A program made the position numbers and the translations under genes. Below, in pieces: positions 33,660-44,255 of a DNA stretch of 64,000 bases (positions are counted from its first letter, which is position 1; each line of letters opens with the position of its first letter). Source of the stretch: Eretmocerus hayati (taxonomy: Eukaryota; Arthropoda; Insecta; Hymenoptera; Aphelinidae); the NCBI GenBank assembly GCA_029851415.1, contig CM056744.1:70364172-70428171 (forward strand). The letters run 5' to 3'. The notes below the pieces were generated by a model, which searched no databases, was not told the origin of the DNA, and saw nothing but the letters and a program-made list of their open reading frames with translations.

Positions 33660-34675
33660 CTGCCGCACCCTCGCGCACCCCCACCGCACCCAATCCGCAC
33701 CTCACCCGCACCACGCCGCACCCACCCGCACCCTCATCCGCACCCACTGCGCACCCCCTGCGCACCCACTGCGCACCTCTTCCGCAACTATGCGCACCAC
33801 GCGCACCCACCCGCACCCACCCCGCACACCATCCGCACATCTCCGCACCCCACCCGCACCCACCCGCACCCCTTCTGCATTTGGAAAACCGCACCCCCCC
33901 GCACCATCCGCACCATCCGCACCCCACCCGCACCATGCGCACCCCTGCGCACCCCACCCGCACCCCTGCGCACCCCACCCGCACCCCTTTCCCTTGAAAT
34001 ATTCTATATATGATCCGCACCCCACCCGCACCCAACCCGCACCCCTCCGCACCCTTCCCGCACCCCTCCGCACCTCTCCGCACCTCTCCGCACCTATCCG
34101 CACCCACGCCGCACCCCGAGCCGCACCTCCCCCGCACCCCAGGCCGCACCCCTCCGCACCCCAAGCCGCACCCCTCCGCACCCCAAGCTGCACCCCAGCC
34201 GCACCCTAGGCCGCACCCCTCCGCACCCTCGGCCGCACCTCAGCCGCACCCCTCCGCACCCTAAGCCGCACCCCTCCGCACCCCAAGCCGCACCTCCCCC
34301 GCACCCCAGGCCGCACCCCTCCGCACCCTAAGCCTCACCCCTCCGCACCCTAAGCCGCACCCCTCCGCACCCTCGGCCGCACCCCGAGCCGCACCTCCCC
34401 CGCACCCCAGCCCGCACCCCTCCGCACCCCAAGCCGCACCCCTCCGCACCCCAAGCTGCACCCCAGCCGCACTCTAAGCCGCACCCCTCCGCACCCTCGG
34501 CCGAACCTCAGCCGCACCCCTCCGCACCCTAAGCCGCACCCTAAGCCGCACCCCTCCGCACCCCAGCCGCACCCCAAGCCGCACCTCCCCCGCACCCCAG
34601 GCTGCACCCCTCCGCACCCTAAGCCGCACCCCTCCGCACCTTCGGCCGCACCCTTAGCCGCACCTCAAGCAGCAT
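33660..34675 (+). repeat. C-rich CCGCACCC minisatellite, about 1 kb
   Basis: Irregular repetition of CCGCACC, CGCACCCCTC and CCCCAAGCCGCACC units. Extreme strand asymmetry: C-rich on plus, G-rich (GGGGTGCGG) on minus. It produces long low-complexity open frames in several frames on both strands; none is a gene. The second half (34050-34675) shows an 18-20 bp higher-order unit CCGCACCCCTCCGCACCC. Confidence 0.9.
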
Positions 34676-35519
34676 CACAGCCCCAAGTCATCTCTCATGA
34701 GAATTTCATAGAAATTTCATTTTCTCAAAATACCTTGAAAAATAAGCACATCACTGATTGATTAGTCAAAACTAACCTCAGGAATAGGCTAAGGTTCAAT
34801 TTTCATTCAATCTTCTCAACATCTCCAATTTCTGATGTATGAATATCTGATATACACCAAGAATTCCCTTCATGATCTCAAAGCTCGATCTCCAACGGCA
34901 TTCTTCAATCCTCCCCCCAATCACAGATCTTATTCTTCTCTCCTTTTTATCTAGAAATCACGAATATTACAATTCAATAATTCAATTCGGAAAATTTCAA
35001 TATGTAAGTGGATTTCCATACCACCTTTTCATGATCATTTTCTATGTCTCATAATCTCATCTAACTATTACATTATTGTCAGATCCATATGTTACAGAAA
35101 ATATTTTCGAAATCTCGAAGTTCCAAGAAGTATAACTACTAAACTTTCGACATAGTTAAACCAAAAATGATCATTTATTGAGGTACCACTCTTGGCACGT
35201 TTCTTTTTTTAACTAATTCATTATCGCAAAGTCAAATATTACCAAATTAAATTCAAAAAATTTGAGGGAAGATCGCCAGTAGCCCTATGAAACCCTCTGA
35301 AAAATATGATTTATCTAGAACATTCTTGTTTTTCAAACAAAACTGTCTATTTATTCATGGAAGAAATAATGTTATACTATGTACATTTCAATAATACTTC
35401 CCTGGAGATGTCCATGATACAAAAACGTCCATTGCTAATTTTCATTGTAACCCTGTGGAATGTTTGAAAATTTCTCATATTCATTATATATTTCATTACA
35501 TATTTCATAAATATATTCA
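34676..35519. other. No gene seen
   Basis: AT-rich sequence between the C-rich array and the RPA-like gene. No exon with matching splice signals could be assigned. Confidence 0.5.
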
Positions 35520-36561
35520 TCAAATTATCACCTCAACTACGAATGTTTCATTTCCTAATATGAGTTCTTCAATATCCATTTTTTCATCGTCCAAAATTTT
35601 GATATCCTCGATTCTATTCACTTTCAGAATGTAAGTTGCTCCTATCAAATGAAACCAAATAAATTCCGAAACTAATCCATTCAAACTCCTCTTATTTTTA
35701 ACACTCACCATTTTCGCGTAGATCACCAACAATTTCTACCTTAGTCCCACGGTCAAAATTCAAACTTTCATCATCTTTTTTAGTCAAAAGAATGTCTAAT
35801 TTGTGTATCCCATTCGTCAAGACGCCAATACACTCTCTCATACTCTGTTTAGATTTTTCCACAAACTCTGTCCTAATATTACCTTGAATTTCTGTGGGGA
35901 TATTTGAAAACACAAATACATCATTGTTTCACTATCATACCATTTCCTAACTCACTTATTAATCCTTTCTTTTTAGGAATATTTTCAAATTGAATTTCGA
36001 CAGGTTTCTTGTTTTTCGAACGTTCAAATTCTCCAAGAAGAGATAGTTTCGAGAAATTCTGTAATTTGAACTCGTAGGGTACATTCCCTTTAGTATAGCC
36101 CTTCCTCCGTTGTATACATACATTTTCCAACATCATTTTCTATGAATTTCAAAATCATCAGATGTAGTTCAAAACGGAATATACAACAAATACGTACCTG
36201 ATGCAGTTTCACCAAATTCCGGAATTTCTCTATATCTTCGTCAAAAATGATGAATTGCAAACTCATTCCATCATTATTGTTCACAATGAATTTGAATGTC
36301 TTGAATTCGTTCTTTGTCTCTTTATTGATGAATGACTGGTCTCCAATAATTTCTTCTACGTATCCAACTATAATACTGGTAAATCATCTTAGAGCATTCC
36401 ATTGATTTCAAAAATCAATCATCATAATACCACAAATAAAACTTACGCTGTTTTATCTCCAACTTTCAATTTTGATTTCAAAAATTCAGTTGAGGTGAAG
36501 TCTAATTTCTTCGTTTTTTTGTAAGATTATTTTCATTCCATTCCGTTTTTCTCTTATTCAT
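35520..36561 (-). CDS. RPA-like OB-fold protein B, five exons, one frameshift
   Basis: Exons on the minus strand: 36561-36447, 36375-36198, 36139-35956, 35891-35709, 35641-35520, all with GT-AG introns and matching phases (2, 0, 1, 1). The product is about 260 residues. Exon 2 (GYVEEI...FKFIVNNNDGMSLQFIIF, then EKFRNLVKL) and exon 3 (VPYEFKLQNFSKL) follow the strand order of an RPA70 DNA-binding domain; exons 4-5 may form a second fold. Such proteins bind single-stranded DNA and are common Helitron passengers. The ATG at 36561 (MNKRKTEWNENN) is out of frame with the rest of exon 1 by one base at an A7 run (about 36513-36519), so the copy is either inactive or carries an assembly error. It lies downstream of the zinc-finger exon on the same strand. 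Confidence 0.6.
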
Positions 36562-36606
36562 GATTACTATAAAATAGAGAATGAACAATAACATTTTTCA
36601 TCTATG

Positions 36607-36988
36607 TCACGTATCACTTTTACAAATATGTTTTTTCAAATGATCTAATCTGTAGAATGGTTTTCCACAATTTTCACAAATTTGGCTCGATGATTCATCG
36701 TGAGACTTGATGTGACGGATCAACTGACTCTTTCTTTTGAACGATTTCCCACAACGTTTTTGTGTACAGCTATACTTATTTGGATCACCATGTGTGTCTA
36801 AATGGACTTTCAAATGTCTACTATCCAATATCAAACCACACTCCAAGCAATGAATTTGTCTGTTTTTGTCACTATTATGTCTTTTGATTTTATGTTTTTC
36901 CAGAAAATCCATCGTAGCAAATCTTAAATGACATTCTGGACAACTAACAGTTCTCATTTCCTCGTTACCAACTTCATCTGGTGTTTCA
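36607..36988 (-). CDS. C2H2 zinc-finger protein (terminal exon)
   Basis: From a TCTTCAG acceptor (exon start 36988, phase 2) to a TGA-type stop at 36607. It reads ETPDEVGNEEMRTVSCPEC and then four fingers: CPEC...HKIKRH, CLEC...HLDTH, CTQKRC...HIKSH, and CENCGKPF...HLKKHIC, the last C2HC-like. A DNA- or RNA-binding role is expected. An open stretch upstream (about 37067-37176, DETILKLNQLEKEPFDE) could be a preceding exon but its donor is weak. An internal ATG at 36957 allows a shorter 116-aa product. It sits between RPA-like gene B and the orphan terminal exon, all on the same strand. Confidence 0.6.
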
Positions 36989-37648
36989 CTGAAGATATCA
37001 AGAATAATTCAAAAGATCCCAATCGACAATCTAAAATGAATACAAATAATGCAAGCAAACAGGAGATTGGAAATTAAACCATTCATCTCTAATTCTACTG
37101 TTTCATCGAATGGTTCTTTTTCTAATTGATTCAATTTCAGGATAGTCTCATCCAATCTCAAGTCTACCTATTTTCTTCAACGAAGATCAGTCCAACCTTG
37201 GAAGAGATTGATTCTGGTCTAAATGAATCCATAATCCCCTTATCGAAACAATTCTAAATATATTGAAATTTTTGAACATAATTCTCACTTTTGTCATGCA
37301 AACACTTCAGAGTTCTCATACACATCATACATAAAAGTGTTGAAACTTTGACGAAAGATATGATTTGCTATTCGATTTTCACAAATATCTCCATGGAATG
37401 AATCATTATCTAGAAATTTCAGATATCAACATGATGAAAATAATTTTTTTGTTTGACCAATATCAGTTCATATCAAGATTGGAATTTCCTTCATCAGTGG
37501 AAAATGAATCATAACTAATCACCTCACTTCTCCATTCATCATTCTTTTCCTGGTTCTAGAAATACGATGATCTTATTAGGAACTCGGATTTACTGGACAT
37601 CATGTATAGGTATAAGGAAGGTATGATGAATTATGTTGATAACACGAA
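36989..37648. other. No clear gene; possible weak exon
   Basis: Apart from the possible zinc-finger exon near 37067-37176 (minus), the stretch is AT-rich with no domain or repeat. Confidence 0.4.
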
Positions 37649-38096
37649 TCATAATTTATTTGTAATATCTAAGTCACAAATTTTCATTGACAGTTCATCT
37701 AATTCCGGTGACGGCAATATTACATTAGCTAACTTGAGCAACACGTTATTGAGAACATTGACATCTTGAAGAATTTGAGTACTTATTTCTCCATTTTTAA
37801 TTCGAATTTTCAAATAATTCATGGCATGATTTTTCAAACTTGAAGGAACTTCCGACCAATCATTAAAATTTCCATGTGATTTGTTTCCGGGAACATCATT
37901 TCTGACAACAAGTAATTTCTCAAGATCTTCGGATTCTTTCGATTCGGACAACGAATTAACATAATCATTGTACAACTTTTCTTCTTTGATATGCTCTTCT
38001 ATCTCATGATCCAGTCTTTGTGACTCCGCTCTTTCCACAACATTAGTTGAATCTACATTGCCATCAAAAATGGGATCGCATTCCATTGTCAAAAGT
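37649..38096 (-). CDS. Orphan terminal exon, paralogue of RPA-like A exon 6
   Basis: The exon begins after a CATTTTAG-type acceptor at 38097 in phase 2 and ends at 37649 (149 codons). It aligns with exon 6 of RPA-like gene A: both start LLTME, share NVDSTN..ERAESQRLDHEIEEH, then YNDYV.SL.ESKE, and a C-terminal IKNGEIS.(K/Q)IL. The domain is helical, charged, with no family I recognise. The other five exons of an RPA-like gene are absent upstream; the helicase ORF ends only 72 bp away. It could be spliced to the helicase transcript, be read from its own ATG (38086), or be a relic. Confidence 0.5.
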
Positions 38097-38168
38097 CTAA
38101 AATGAATTTTGAATCATATATTCTTGACAGTATATCAATATCAATAATCTGATTGGTTGTGAGTTATT

Positions 38169-41100
38169 TTAAATTTCAAAAATTTCTTTCCACACTATAT
38201 TCTCTATACTGTCGTGATCTTCAAGGTGATTCTCAATGTATAAATTATTCGGGTTCCTACATCTCGATAATGCTACGTACAGCTGTCCATGAGAGAAAAG
38301 AGGTCTCCTCAAGTATAACCCAACCATATCAAAGCTTTGCCCTTGGGATTTATTGATTGTCATTGCGAACGCAAGGACTAATGGAAACTGCTTCCTGTAT
38401 AACGTGAAAGGCAAAGAAGAATTTTTGGTATCAAGAGTTATCCTCGGGATGAAAACGATACTCCCCATTTTATCCCCAGTTATTATCTCTGCTTCAATAT
38501 TATACTTATAGAGTCTCACAATCCTCAGTCTTGTTCCATTGCACAGTCCATCTGACACACTCAAGTTCCTTATCAACATCACTATAGCATTAACTTTTAA
38601 TTCTAATTCATGTGGTGGCAGACCTTCTCTTATATTATTCAAAACCTCGATTGGATAATCTAAATGAATATTATCATCAGTCTGATCAACATCTTTATGA
38701 GTAGCGTAATCAATGCTATAGTATGTAGTTGAACTTCCTTCCTCGAAGGATAATATTTTCTTATTCAGTCTCAGAGTATCTTCATTATGAGGAGCAAGAA
38801 TGACACTATTTATAGTTCTATCTCTTTTAGAGTTTCCGTAAATTTTACCGCAAACGTCATCGCATTTCCATTCTTGAGGAATTGTCAAACGATCTATTTT
38901 TCCTTCCCCAATGTTCAATAAAAATGAAGAAAACTCAGTATTATTTGAACGTAAATTTTGAGTTAATTTCATAATTCTGAATAACCCCCATAAAGATGAA
39001 TATTTTATGGTTTCTTCAACTATGGAGTCTTTATGGAATTTTTTCATAACAGGTAATATTTGACGGAAATCCCCTCCAAGAATTATCAATTTCCCTCCAA
39101 AAGGTAAGTCATTGTTACACAAGTCTCTGAGAGTTCTTTCAACTATCTCGAGGGCCTTTTTTGGTATCATCGAAGCTTCGTCCCAAATGATAATATCCGC
39201 CTCTCTAAGTCTCTTTTTATCTGAATCAGATTTCAAGAATATAGTTTCAATGTCTTGGAATTCAATTGGTAATTTGAACTGTCTATGACTCGTCATTCCT
39301 TTTGGTAACAGAATCGATGCTATACCCGTCCAAGCCATTGACAGTATCTTGAGTTTTTTAGATAAGAAGAAGGAAATCAACGTTTTGTACAAAAAAGTCT
39401 TCCCAGATCCACCCGGTCCGTCAATGAAGTAAGCCCCGGATTTCACGTTTGTCAATTCATCGAAGATCAATTTCTGTTCTTCATTCAACATTTCATGCAT
39501 TTCTAGGAACTTTTTCTCACATTCTTCCACTGGAAGGTCAGAGAGTATGTCACTATTCTCCAATACATCCACCTCAGGTTGCGGTAGCCCATAACTTTCC
39601 AGAGACATGTCCTCGATTTCTAGCATATGTTTTATATTCTGAAGAGCTTTATTTTCTCCATCCTCTTCAAAGTCTTGAATGAAGTATGGTTTGAACTTCT
39701 CCCAAATAGTAGTCCCTTGAATATTTTCTGACAGTAGGAACCAACAGAAGAATTTCCTAAGTTGATTAGGGAACATGATAGTGCAAGCTTCTTCGAAAAT
39801 TTTATTGATTTGTTCATCATCTTCTATCATTCCCATTGCACGAGCAGTTTCTCTGTAACAATCGTAAGTCCGTCCCTCAAATGTTCTTAGATCTTCGTAA
39901 CTTGTTGCTCCTTTTACTCTATTCAAGATCAATTTGAGATAGAATCTTTCACTATCCTTCGGTGACACAACGCTCATTCTGCCAATGGTTTGGAACTTTT
40001 GTGAACGTGAACGTTTGATCCAAATTTTTTGAACGTTATCAAATCGATAGTATTTTGGAATGTTGATGTACTTCAGTTTTCTAGCAAACTCATCTCTCTT
40101 ATTCAATTCGAACCATTCAGTCAAAGTCGTTCTCCATTTTTTCAGAGCTTCTTCTTCCCGGTTCTCTCTGAACACAATCGATTGTTGATTCTCTACGTGA
40201 ACAGCCAATCTCTCAACACTATGACTCCTACCACACAACGGAAACTCTTGAATACGCCATGCACACTCCATCGGACTGAGATAACGCCCTTCTATGAAAT
40301 CAGAGAGCTCATCTCGAATTTCACATGAACTTTCAACTCCATCCGTTCTTTTCAACTTACAAAAAGCTCTGTCAGATCCTTTATGTAAATAATCGAAGAC
40401 ATATTTTATGCTCTGTATAGACGCGCAATACTCAACGTTAATGTGACATCTATATTTCTTCAATAAGAATGGATTGTAAGGTACAACCATAGAATTGTCA
40501 ACATTTATACATTGCGAAGTGCTCTTATTCTTATAAATATGTCCTTCAGCTGTGTTGTTGCTTCTTTTATATTCAGGGTAACCATCTTTCTTTATGTTCG
40601 TTGACTCTCTAAATTGTTTTGGAAAATCTTTCTTGCAAGTTTTCGATTCTTCATTGAGACACGGAGACTTTTTTGTATGCGGTCCGTGCAACATGTGTTT
40701 TATTACAAGCTTTTGCAGCTCCTTATCACTATCAGATGGTATCTCTGCTGAAATGTATTGATCAATTCCTTCAGTTGTCAACAGCTTATTATTCGGATGC
40801 AAAGTGACAAGTAGATGGATGTGCGGTAGACCTCTTTTCTGAAACTCTACAGTCCAAACACACCCTATGGCTTTACCGAAAAGATCTTTGTCCATAACAT
40901 CTTTGATCAATTCATCCATCTTCATTTTGAATAATCTTACAGTTATGTTCGGAATATCATTCGGTGTTGTTCTTGGCGGGAATTTTTTCAAAACTTTCTT
41001 TAGTTCTTTCCATTTCGGATTGCAAGTCATGGTTATGAAAAGATCAGGTCTACCTACATTTCTCATTATAGCCATTGCATCTTGATAGTGTTGTTGCATA

Positions 41101-42059
41101 TATCTAGGACCCCCGATATAAGTGGATGGGAGTACAAAAAGATTCCCTAATCTCTCTTTGGACTCAAAATTTTCGGATATATTCAGAGCACTGTTTTTGA
41201 CAGCGTCTATGAGACCCTGGTAACATTCTATCCTCAGCTGTGACTGATGTTTTCTGAAAAAGTTCATCCTATTATTCTCTATCATCACGTAAGAATGAAT
41301 GAAGTATTGTTGCGTCAATCTACCCCCATAAAGAAGAGGACTGAAATTGTTCGAATGAGGCCTATAAGATAATCTATAAGAATAATATTGCAAAATAGAT
41401 AAATCTCTATCTTTCGGAGATCTTGATGTACAAGAATCAGGGTTTTTCTCATACCCTGTGCTCCAACCCAAGTCCCCCGAAGGGAAAAATATGGGAAATG
41501 TCATTGGGTCCACATGGTGTGATAATTTATTCAAATATGTTTGCTCACAAGGGCATTCTTGGTTTTTTGGATAGACACACATATCAAAATCTTCCGGTAT
41601 CCCAGATTTGGACACTAAGATTGCTCCACATTCAGAAGTCAAAGGCTTGTTATAGGTATGTCTTTGTTTACCGTTTTTTCGTAAGAAATAAAGTTTATAA
41701 TTTGGTATTTTTTGAATATGAGAAACATAATTCAAATGTTTGTATCTTTTCGAGTACGGATTCTTATTCATAATACTTGTCAATATCTTGGTATGATGAT
41801 GAGTCAAATTCTCATTCAGCGCCAATCTCTTTTTCAAAGCCGTGTCATTGTCATAGATGTATAATTGACCGCAACGAGGTTCTTCATCCTTTTTTGGTAT
41901 TAGAGAATTTGGGGCAATGTGACAAACTTGACCCTGAATCTTCAAATTGAAGATAGCCTTAGTCTTCTCACTTCTCACTTTAGCACTCCAAGTAGCAAAA
42001 CTAAACATGTGATTATAATATCGAATGAAATATCTGAAACATTCGTCACATTTTATCAA
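38169..42059 (-). CDS. Helitron Rep-helicase (element 1), 1296 aa
   Basis: Rolling-circle replication initiator plus PIF1-type 5'-3' helicase. The Helitron-like N region comes first. Rep motifs follow: PDLFITMTCNPKW (about residue 338), the HUH motif GLPHIHLLVTL (about 409-420) and the two-tyrosine motif KYVFDYLHKG (about 552), in which the usual Lys between the tyrosines is Asp. Helicase motifs: GPGGSGKT (Walker A, about 880), IIIWDEAS (Walker B, about 957), GGDFRQILPV, and VALSRCRNPNNLY near the end. No endonuclease domain follows, so it is not a typical Helentron. The frame begins right after an in-frame TAA (42060-42062) that separates it from the OTU domain; upstream and downstream of that stop the family's alignment is continuous, so the ancestral protein was a single chain. 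Confidence 0.9.
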   Translation of the reverse strand: MIKCDECFRYFIRYYNHMFSFATWSAKVRSEKTKAIFNLKIQGQVCHIAPNSLIPKKDEEPRCGQLYIYDNDTALKKRLALNENLTHHHTKILTSIMNKNPYSKRYKHLNYVSHIQKIPNYKLYFLRKNGKQRHTYNKPLTSECGAILVSKSGIPEDFDMCVYPKNQECPCEQTYLNKLSHHVDPMTFPIFFPSGDLGWSTGYEKNPDSCTSRSPKDRDLSILQYYSYRLSYRPHSNNFSPLLYGGRLTQQYFIHSYVMIENNRMNFFRKHQSQLRIECYQGLIDAVKNSALNISENFESKERLGNLFVLPSTYIGGPRYMQQHYQDAMAIMRNVGRPDLFITMTCNPKWKELKKVLKKFPPRTTPNDIPNITVRLFKMKMDELIKDVMDKDLFGKAIGCVWTVEFQKRGLPHIHLLVTLHPNNKLLTTEGIDQYISAEIPSDSDKELQKLVIKHMLHGPHTKKSPCLNEESKTCKKDFPKQFRESTNIKKDGYPEYKRSNNTAEGHIYKNKSTSQCINVDNSMVVPYNPFLLKKYRCHINVEYCASIQSIKYVFDYLHKGSDRAFCKLKRTDGVESSCEIRDELSDFIEGRYLSPMECAWRIQEFPLCGRSHSVERLAVHVENQQSIVFRENREEEALKKWRTTLTEWFELNKRDEFARKLKYINIPKYYRFDNVQKIWIKRSRSQKFQTIGRMSVVSPKDSERFYLKLILNRVKGATSYEDLRTFEGRTYDCYRETARAMGMIEDDEQINKIFEEACTIMFPNQLRKFFCWFLLSENIQGTTIWEKFKPYFIQDFEEDGENKALQNIKHMLEIEDMSLESYGLPQPEVDVLENSDILSDLPVEECEKKFLEMHEMLNEEQKLIFDELTNVKSGAYFIDGPGGSGKTFLYKTLISFFLSKKLKILSMAWTGIASILLPKGMTSHRQFKLPIEFQDIETIFLKSDSDKKRLREADIIIWDEASMIPKKALEIVERTLRDLCNNDLPFGGKLIILGGDFRQILPVMKKFHKDSIVEETIKYSSLWGLFRIMKLTQNLRSNNTEFSSFLLNIGEGKIDRLTIPQEWKCDDVCGKIYGNSKRDRTINSVILAPHNEDTLRLNKKILSFEEGSSTTYYSIDYATHKDVDQTDDNIHLDYPIEVLNNIREGLPPHELELKVNAIVMLIRNLSVSDGLCNGTRLRIVRLYKYNIEAEIITGDKMGSIVFIPRITLDTKNSSLPFTLYRKQFPLVLAFAMTINKSQGQSFDMVGLYLRRPLFSHGQLYVALSRCRNPNNLYIENHLEDHDSIENIVWKEIFEI

Positions 42060-42893
42060 TTATTTCAACTGTTCGTCATAATGGCTGAGAGGTGAAAGAG
42101 ATATAGTGCCATTATGACAACAGTTGGTCTTCTTTTTCTCATCTCCCCAAAACACAGCACCGCAATGTGGACATTCATAATCCATTTCACCAAAGTCTGA
42201 ATGAGAACACAAAGTCTTAGATGCCTTAGATCTCTTGCTTCCAAAATTGCACTGAAGCTCATTCAATCGAAAATCATTCATTGCGCTTTCGTATGCTTGT
42301 GATTTTTCGAATCCATATAAGACCTCTTTTGGATGATCATTAGTCTTCTTGTTCTTAGGAGATTTTATCCTCATTCTCTTTTTCTTCCTCGACATGTTCG
42401 ATTTTTTGGATTCATATCCACATTTACGTTTAGATTTATTGTTAACGGAAGGCTCATTAAAGTTATTGAGAACTATCAAGTTGTAATGCCCTGAATCATA
42501 ATTTCCATGGAAAATCATCCTCAAATTATCTTGATTGTCGACATTCACGAAGGGGAGTACTACATTGGAATTTTCCAAATGAACAAACACATTCATACCG
42601 TACATTCTACTGAAAACTTCAATTTCCACATCAGTACCATAAACACCATCTTTTGACATGTAGTTAACATAATCAAGTTTTTCTTGGATAGATTTTTCAA
42701 TACCATCCAAGTTTACATTGTAATGTATGTTTCCAACTATGAAAGGTTTGAAATTATCCCAATTTTGGTCTACAAATTGAACTATTCTGACTCTTACTGT
42801 TCTATGAGAGTCTTGTACTCCAAATAATTTGAATGAAAAACAGCGGAACAGACAATTGCCGTCACCTAACATATGTATGATCTTATAATCCAT
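42060..42893 (-). CDS. OTU-domain N-terminal part of Helitron element 1, 277 aa
   Basis: Starts ATG at 42893. The OTU cysteine-protease domain occupies about residues 1-130: HMLGDGNCLFRCFS carries the catalytic Asp and Cys, and DSGHYN the His. A basic linker follows (KRKCGYESKK, KKKRMRIKSPKNKK), then a zinc-like CPHCGAVF...CCHNG segment at the C-terminus. The same order occurs unbroken in element 2 (59372 on). The TAA at 42060-42062 ends the frame; the next codon is TTG and the Rep frame continues. This may be a simple inactivating mutation or a readthrough site. Confidence 0.85.
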   Translation of the reverse strand: MDYKIIHMLGDGNCLFRCFSFKLFGVQDSHRTVRVRIVQFVDQNWDNFKPFIVGNIHYNVNLDGIEKSIQEKLDYVNYMSKDGVYGTDVEIEVFSRMYGMNVFVHLENSNVVLPFVNVDNQDNLRMIFHGNYDSGHYNLIVLNNFNEPSVNNKSKRKCGYESKKSNMSRKKKRMRIKSPKNKKTNDHPKEVLYGFEKSQAYESAMNDFRLNELQCNFGSKRSKASKTLCSHSDFGEMDYECPHCGAVFWGDEKKKTNCCHNGTISLSPLSHYDEQLK

Positions 42894-43397
42894 TTTTGTA
42901 ACTGAAAATTTAGTTCATCAGAATTTTTCTCATCAACATTCATTACACATTGATAACCTCAGAACTTCTAATTTTCCATTTTGATCAAAATCATTTCGAT
43001 AAATATCATGAATTATTCTGATAGCCATCGTACAAATATTGCAATTTCGAAAAAGTTTCGTAGAAATTTCATAACGCTTCGAACAAGTTCTTCTGCTCAT
43101 ACGAATCGTCTCTCATCAGAAACCATCTTTCTCCTGTGAAGCTGTTGCTCATCAAAGGAGATCAAGAATATCACTGTAAGCGAGATGTTTACCTTTTCAT
43201 CTATTCATGATTATAAATAATACTAATATATAAAAATTGTGTTAATTGACTTTGGAAAAGTGTAATCGATCAAATGCAACATAACATAGGAATCAATTTC
43301 AATCGACAAACTTTTTAGTATGAGCTTTCTAATGTCAAAATTTTCATTCTGAAATTAATATTAAAGTTTTTGATTCGAAATCGAAAATCCCGATTTT
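42894..43397. other. 5' flank of the OTU gene, no gene seen
   Basis: AT-rich; no OB-fold exon found between the OTU start and the MITE at 43398. Confidence 0.4.
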
Positions 43398-43498
43398 AGC
43401 GATATATACTGAATGCAAGCATACATTGGATCATACCAAACATCTCATACAATCCATTGTGTTCTTGCATTCAGTATATATCGCTGGAATCCCGATTT
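43386..43498. mobile_element. Short MITE with 22-bp TIRs and 11-bp direct repeats
   Basis: AGCGATATATACTGAATGCA (43398 on, 22 bp to 43419) is exactly inverted at 43464-43485. AATCCCGATTT flanks it at 43386-43396 and 43488-43498. The element is only about 88 bp. The direct repeats are longer than usual for most TIR superfamilies. Confidence 0.7.
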
Positions 43499-43813
43499 AG
43501 TCCATGAAAGTTATGGAAAATCAATAAAGATATCTGTTGTATGATTTCACATTAAATTCCTCATACCATAGTGTATGATTTTTCATAACCGATAACTTAT
43601 GAGGTCCTATCTGCGATCGAATGTAACACCGATGGAGCAATTACGTATGCTCCGCATACTTTACTTTATATCGAAATGTGATCGATCGCACGATGGATCA
43701 CTTTTTTTATTGTCATCGCCAATACCAGAATGAATTCTGAACTGTTGAACAAATCTTGAAACAATCTATTGATCAAATTAAAAGAAATATTTCAACAGAT
43801 TATATTATTTTTA

Positions 43814-44255
43814 TTATCCTCCTATCATTCTCAACTCATTATGAGATAATTTTAACACCTCAAAGTATTCAGGATTTCCAAGAATCTTGACGAATTGTAT
43901 CAAGAGTTTCAAAGTCCTATTACTGTATCTCATAACTCTACGATTAGATTCCTTTTCAACATCTAACCACAAGTGGATACTATTTCCCTCGAACATATTA
44001 AACTCGAAGAATATTTTATAACTCATCACTTTACCGAAAATTCCACTATCTATGATATAATACAATATTCCACTATAAAAATCATCAGATTTTCCTGAAA
44101 TGGATAATCTTATTGATGAACAACTAGAAAAAACTCCATCCTGGATTGGTTTGATTTCGAAATCACTCTTCCTATATTGATCTGTCCTACATATGGACTC
44201 CAATGCTTCTCTCGAAGTATCATTTCCATTATCCTTTCCTTCCATACTCAATATT
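43814..44255 (-). CDS. Unknown 148-codon terminal exon or gene
   Basis: After a TTTTTAG acceptor (exon start 44255, phase 2) it reads ILSMEGKDNGNDTSREALES and ends at 43814. The start context (phase-2 acceptor, then x-L-x-M-E) and the length of 442 nt are the same as exon 6 of RPA-like A, but the rest is not alignable by eye. The middle (CSSIRLSISG, FYSGILYYIIDSG) looks beta-rich. Alternatively it starts at its own ATG (44244). No family recognised. It sits between the RPA-like gene A and the OTU gene in the same orientation. Confidence 0.4.

Noticed and set aside
33469..34607. Several open frames of 60-246 codons on both strands over the C-rich array
   Set aside because: They are Pro/Thr/His- or Gly/Arg/Cys-rich translations of one simple repeat, open in many frames at once; no promoter, domain or conservation.
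38169..42893. Element 1 as a viral replication gene rather than a Helitron
   Set aside because: The combination of a two-tyrosine HUH Rep, PIF1-type helicase and OTU domain in one chain is the known Helitron arrangement; no capsid, polymerase or packaging gene is nearby.
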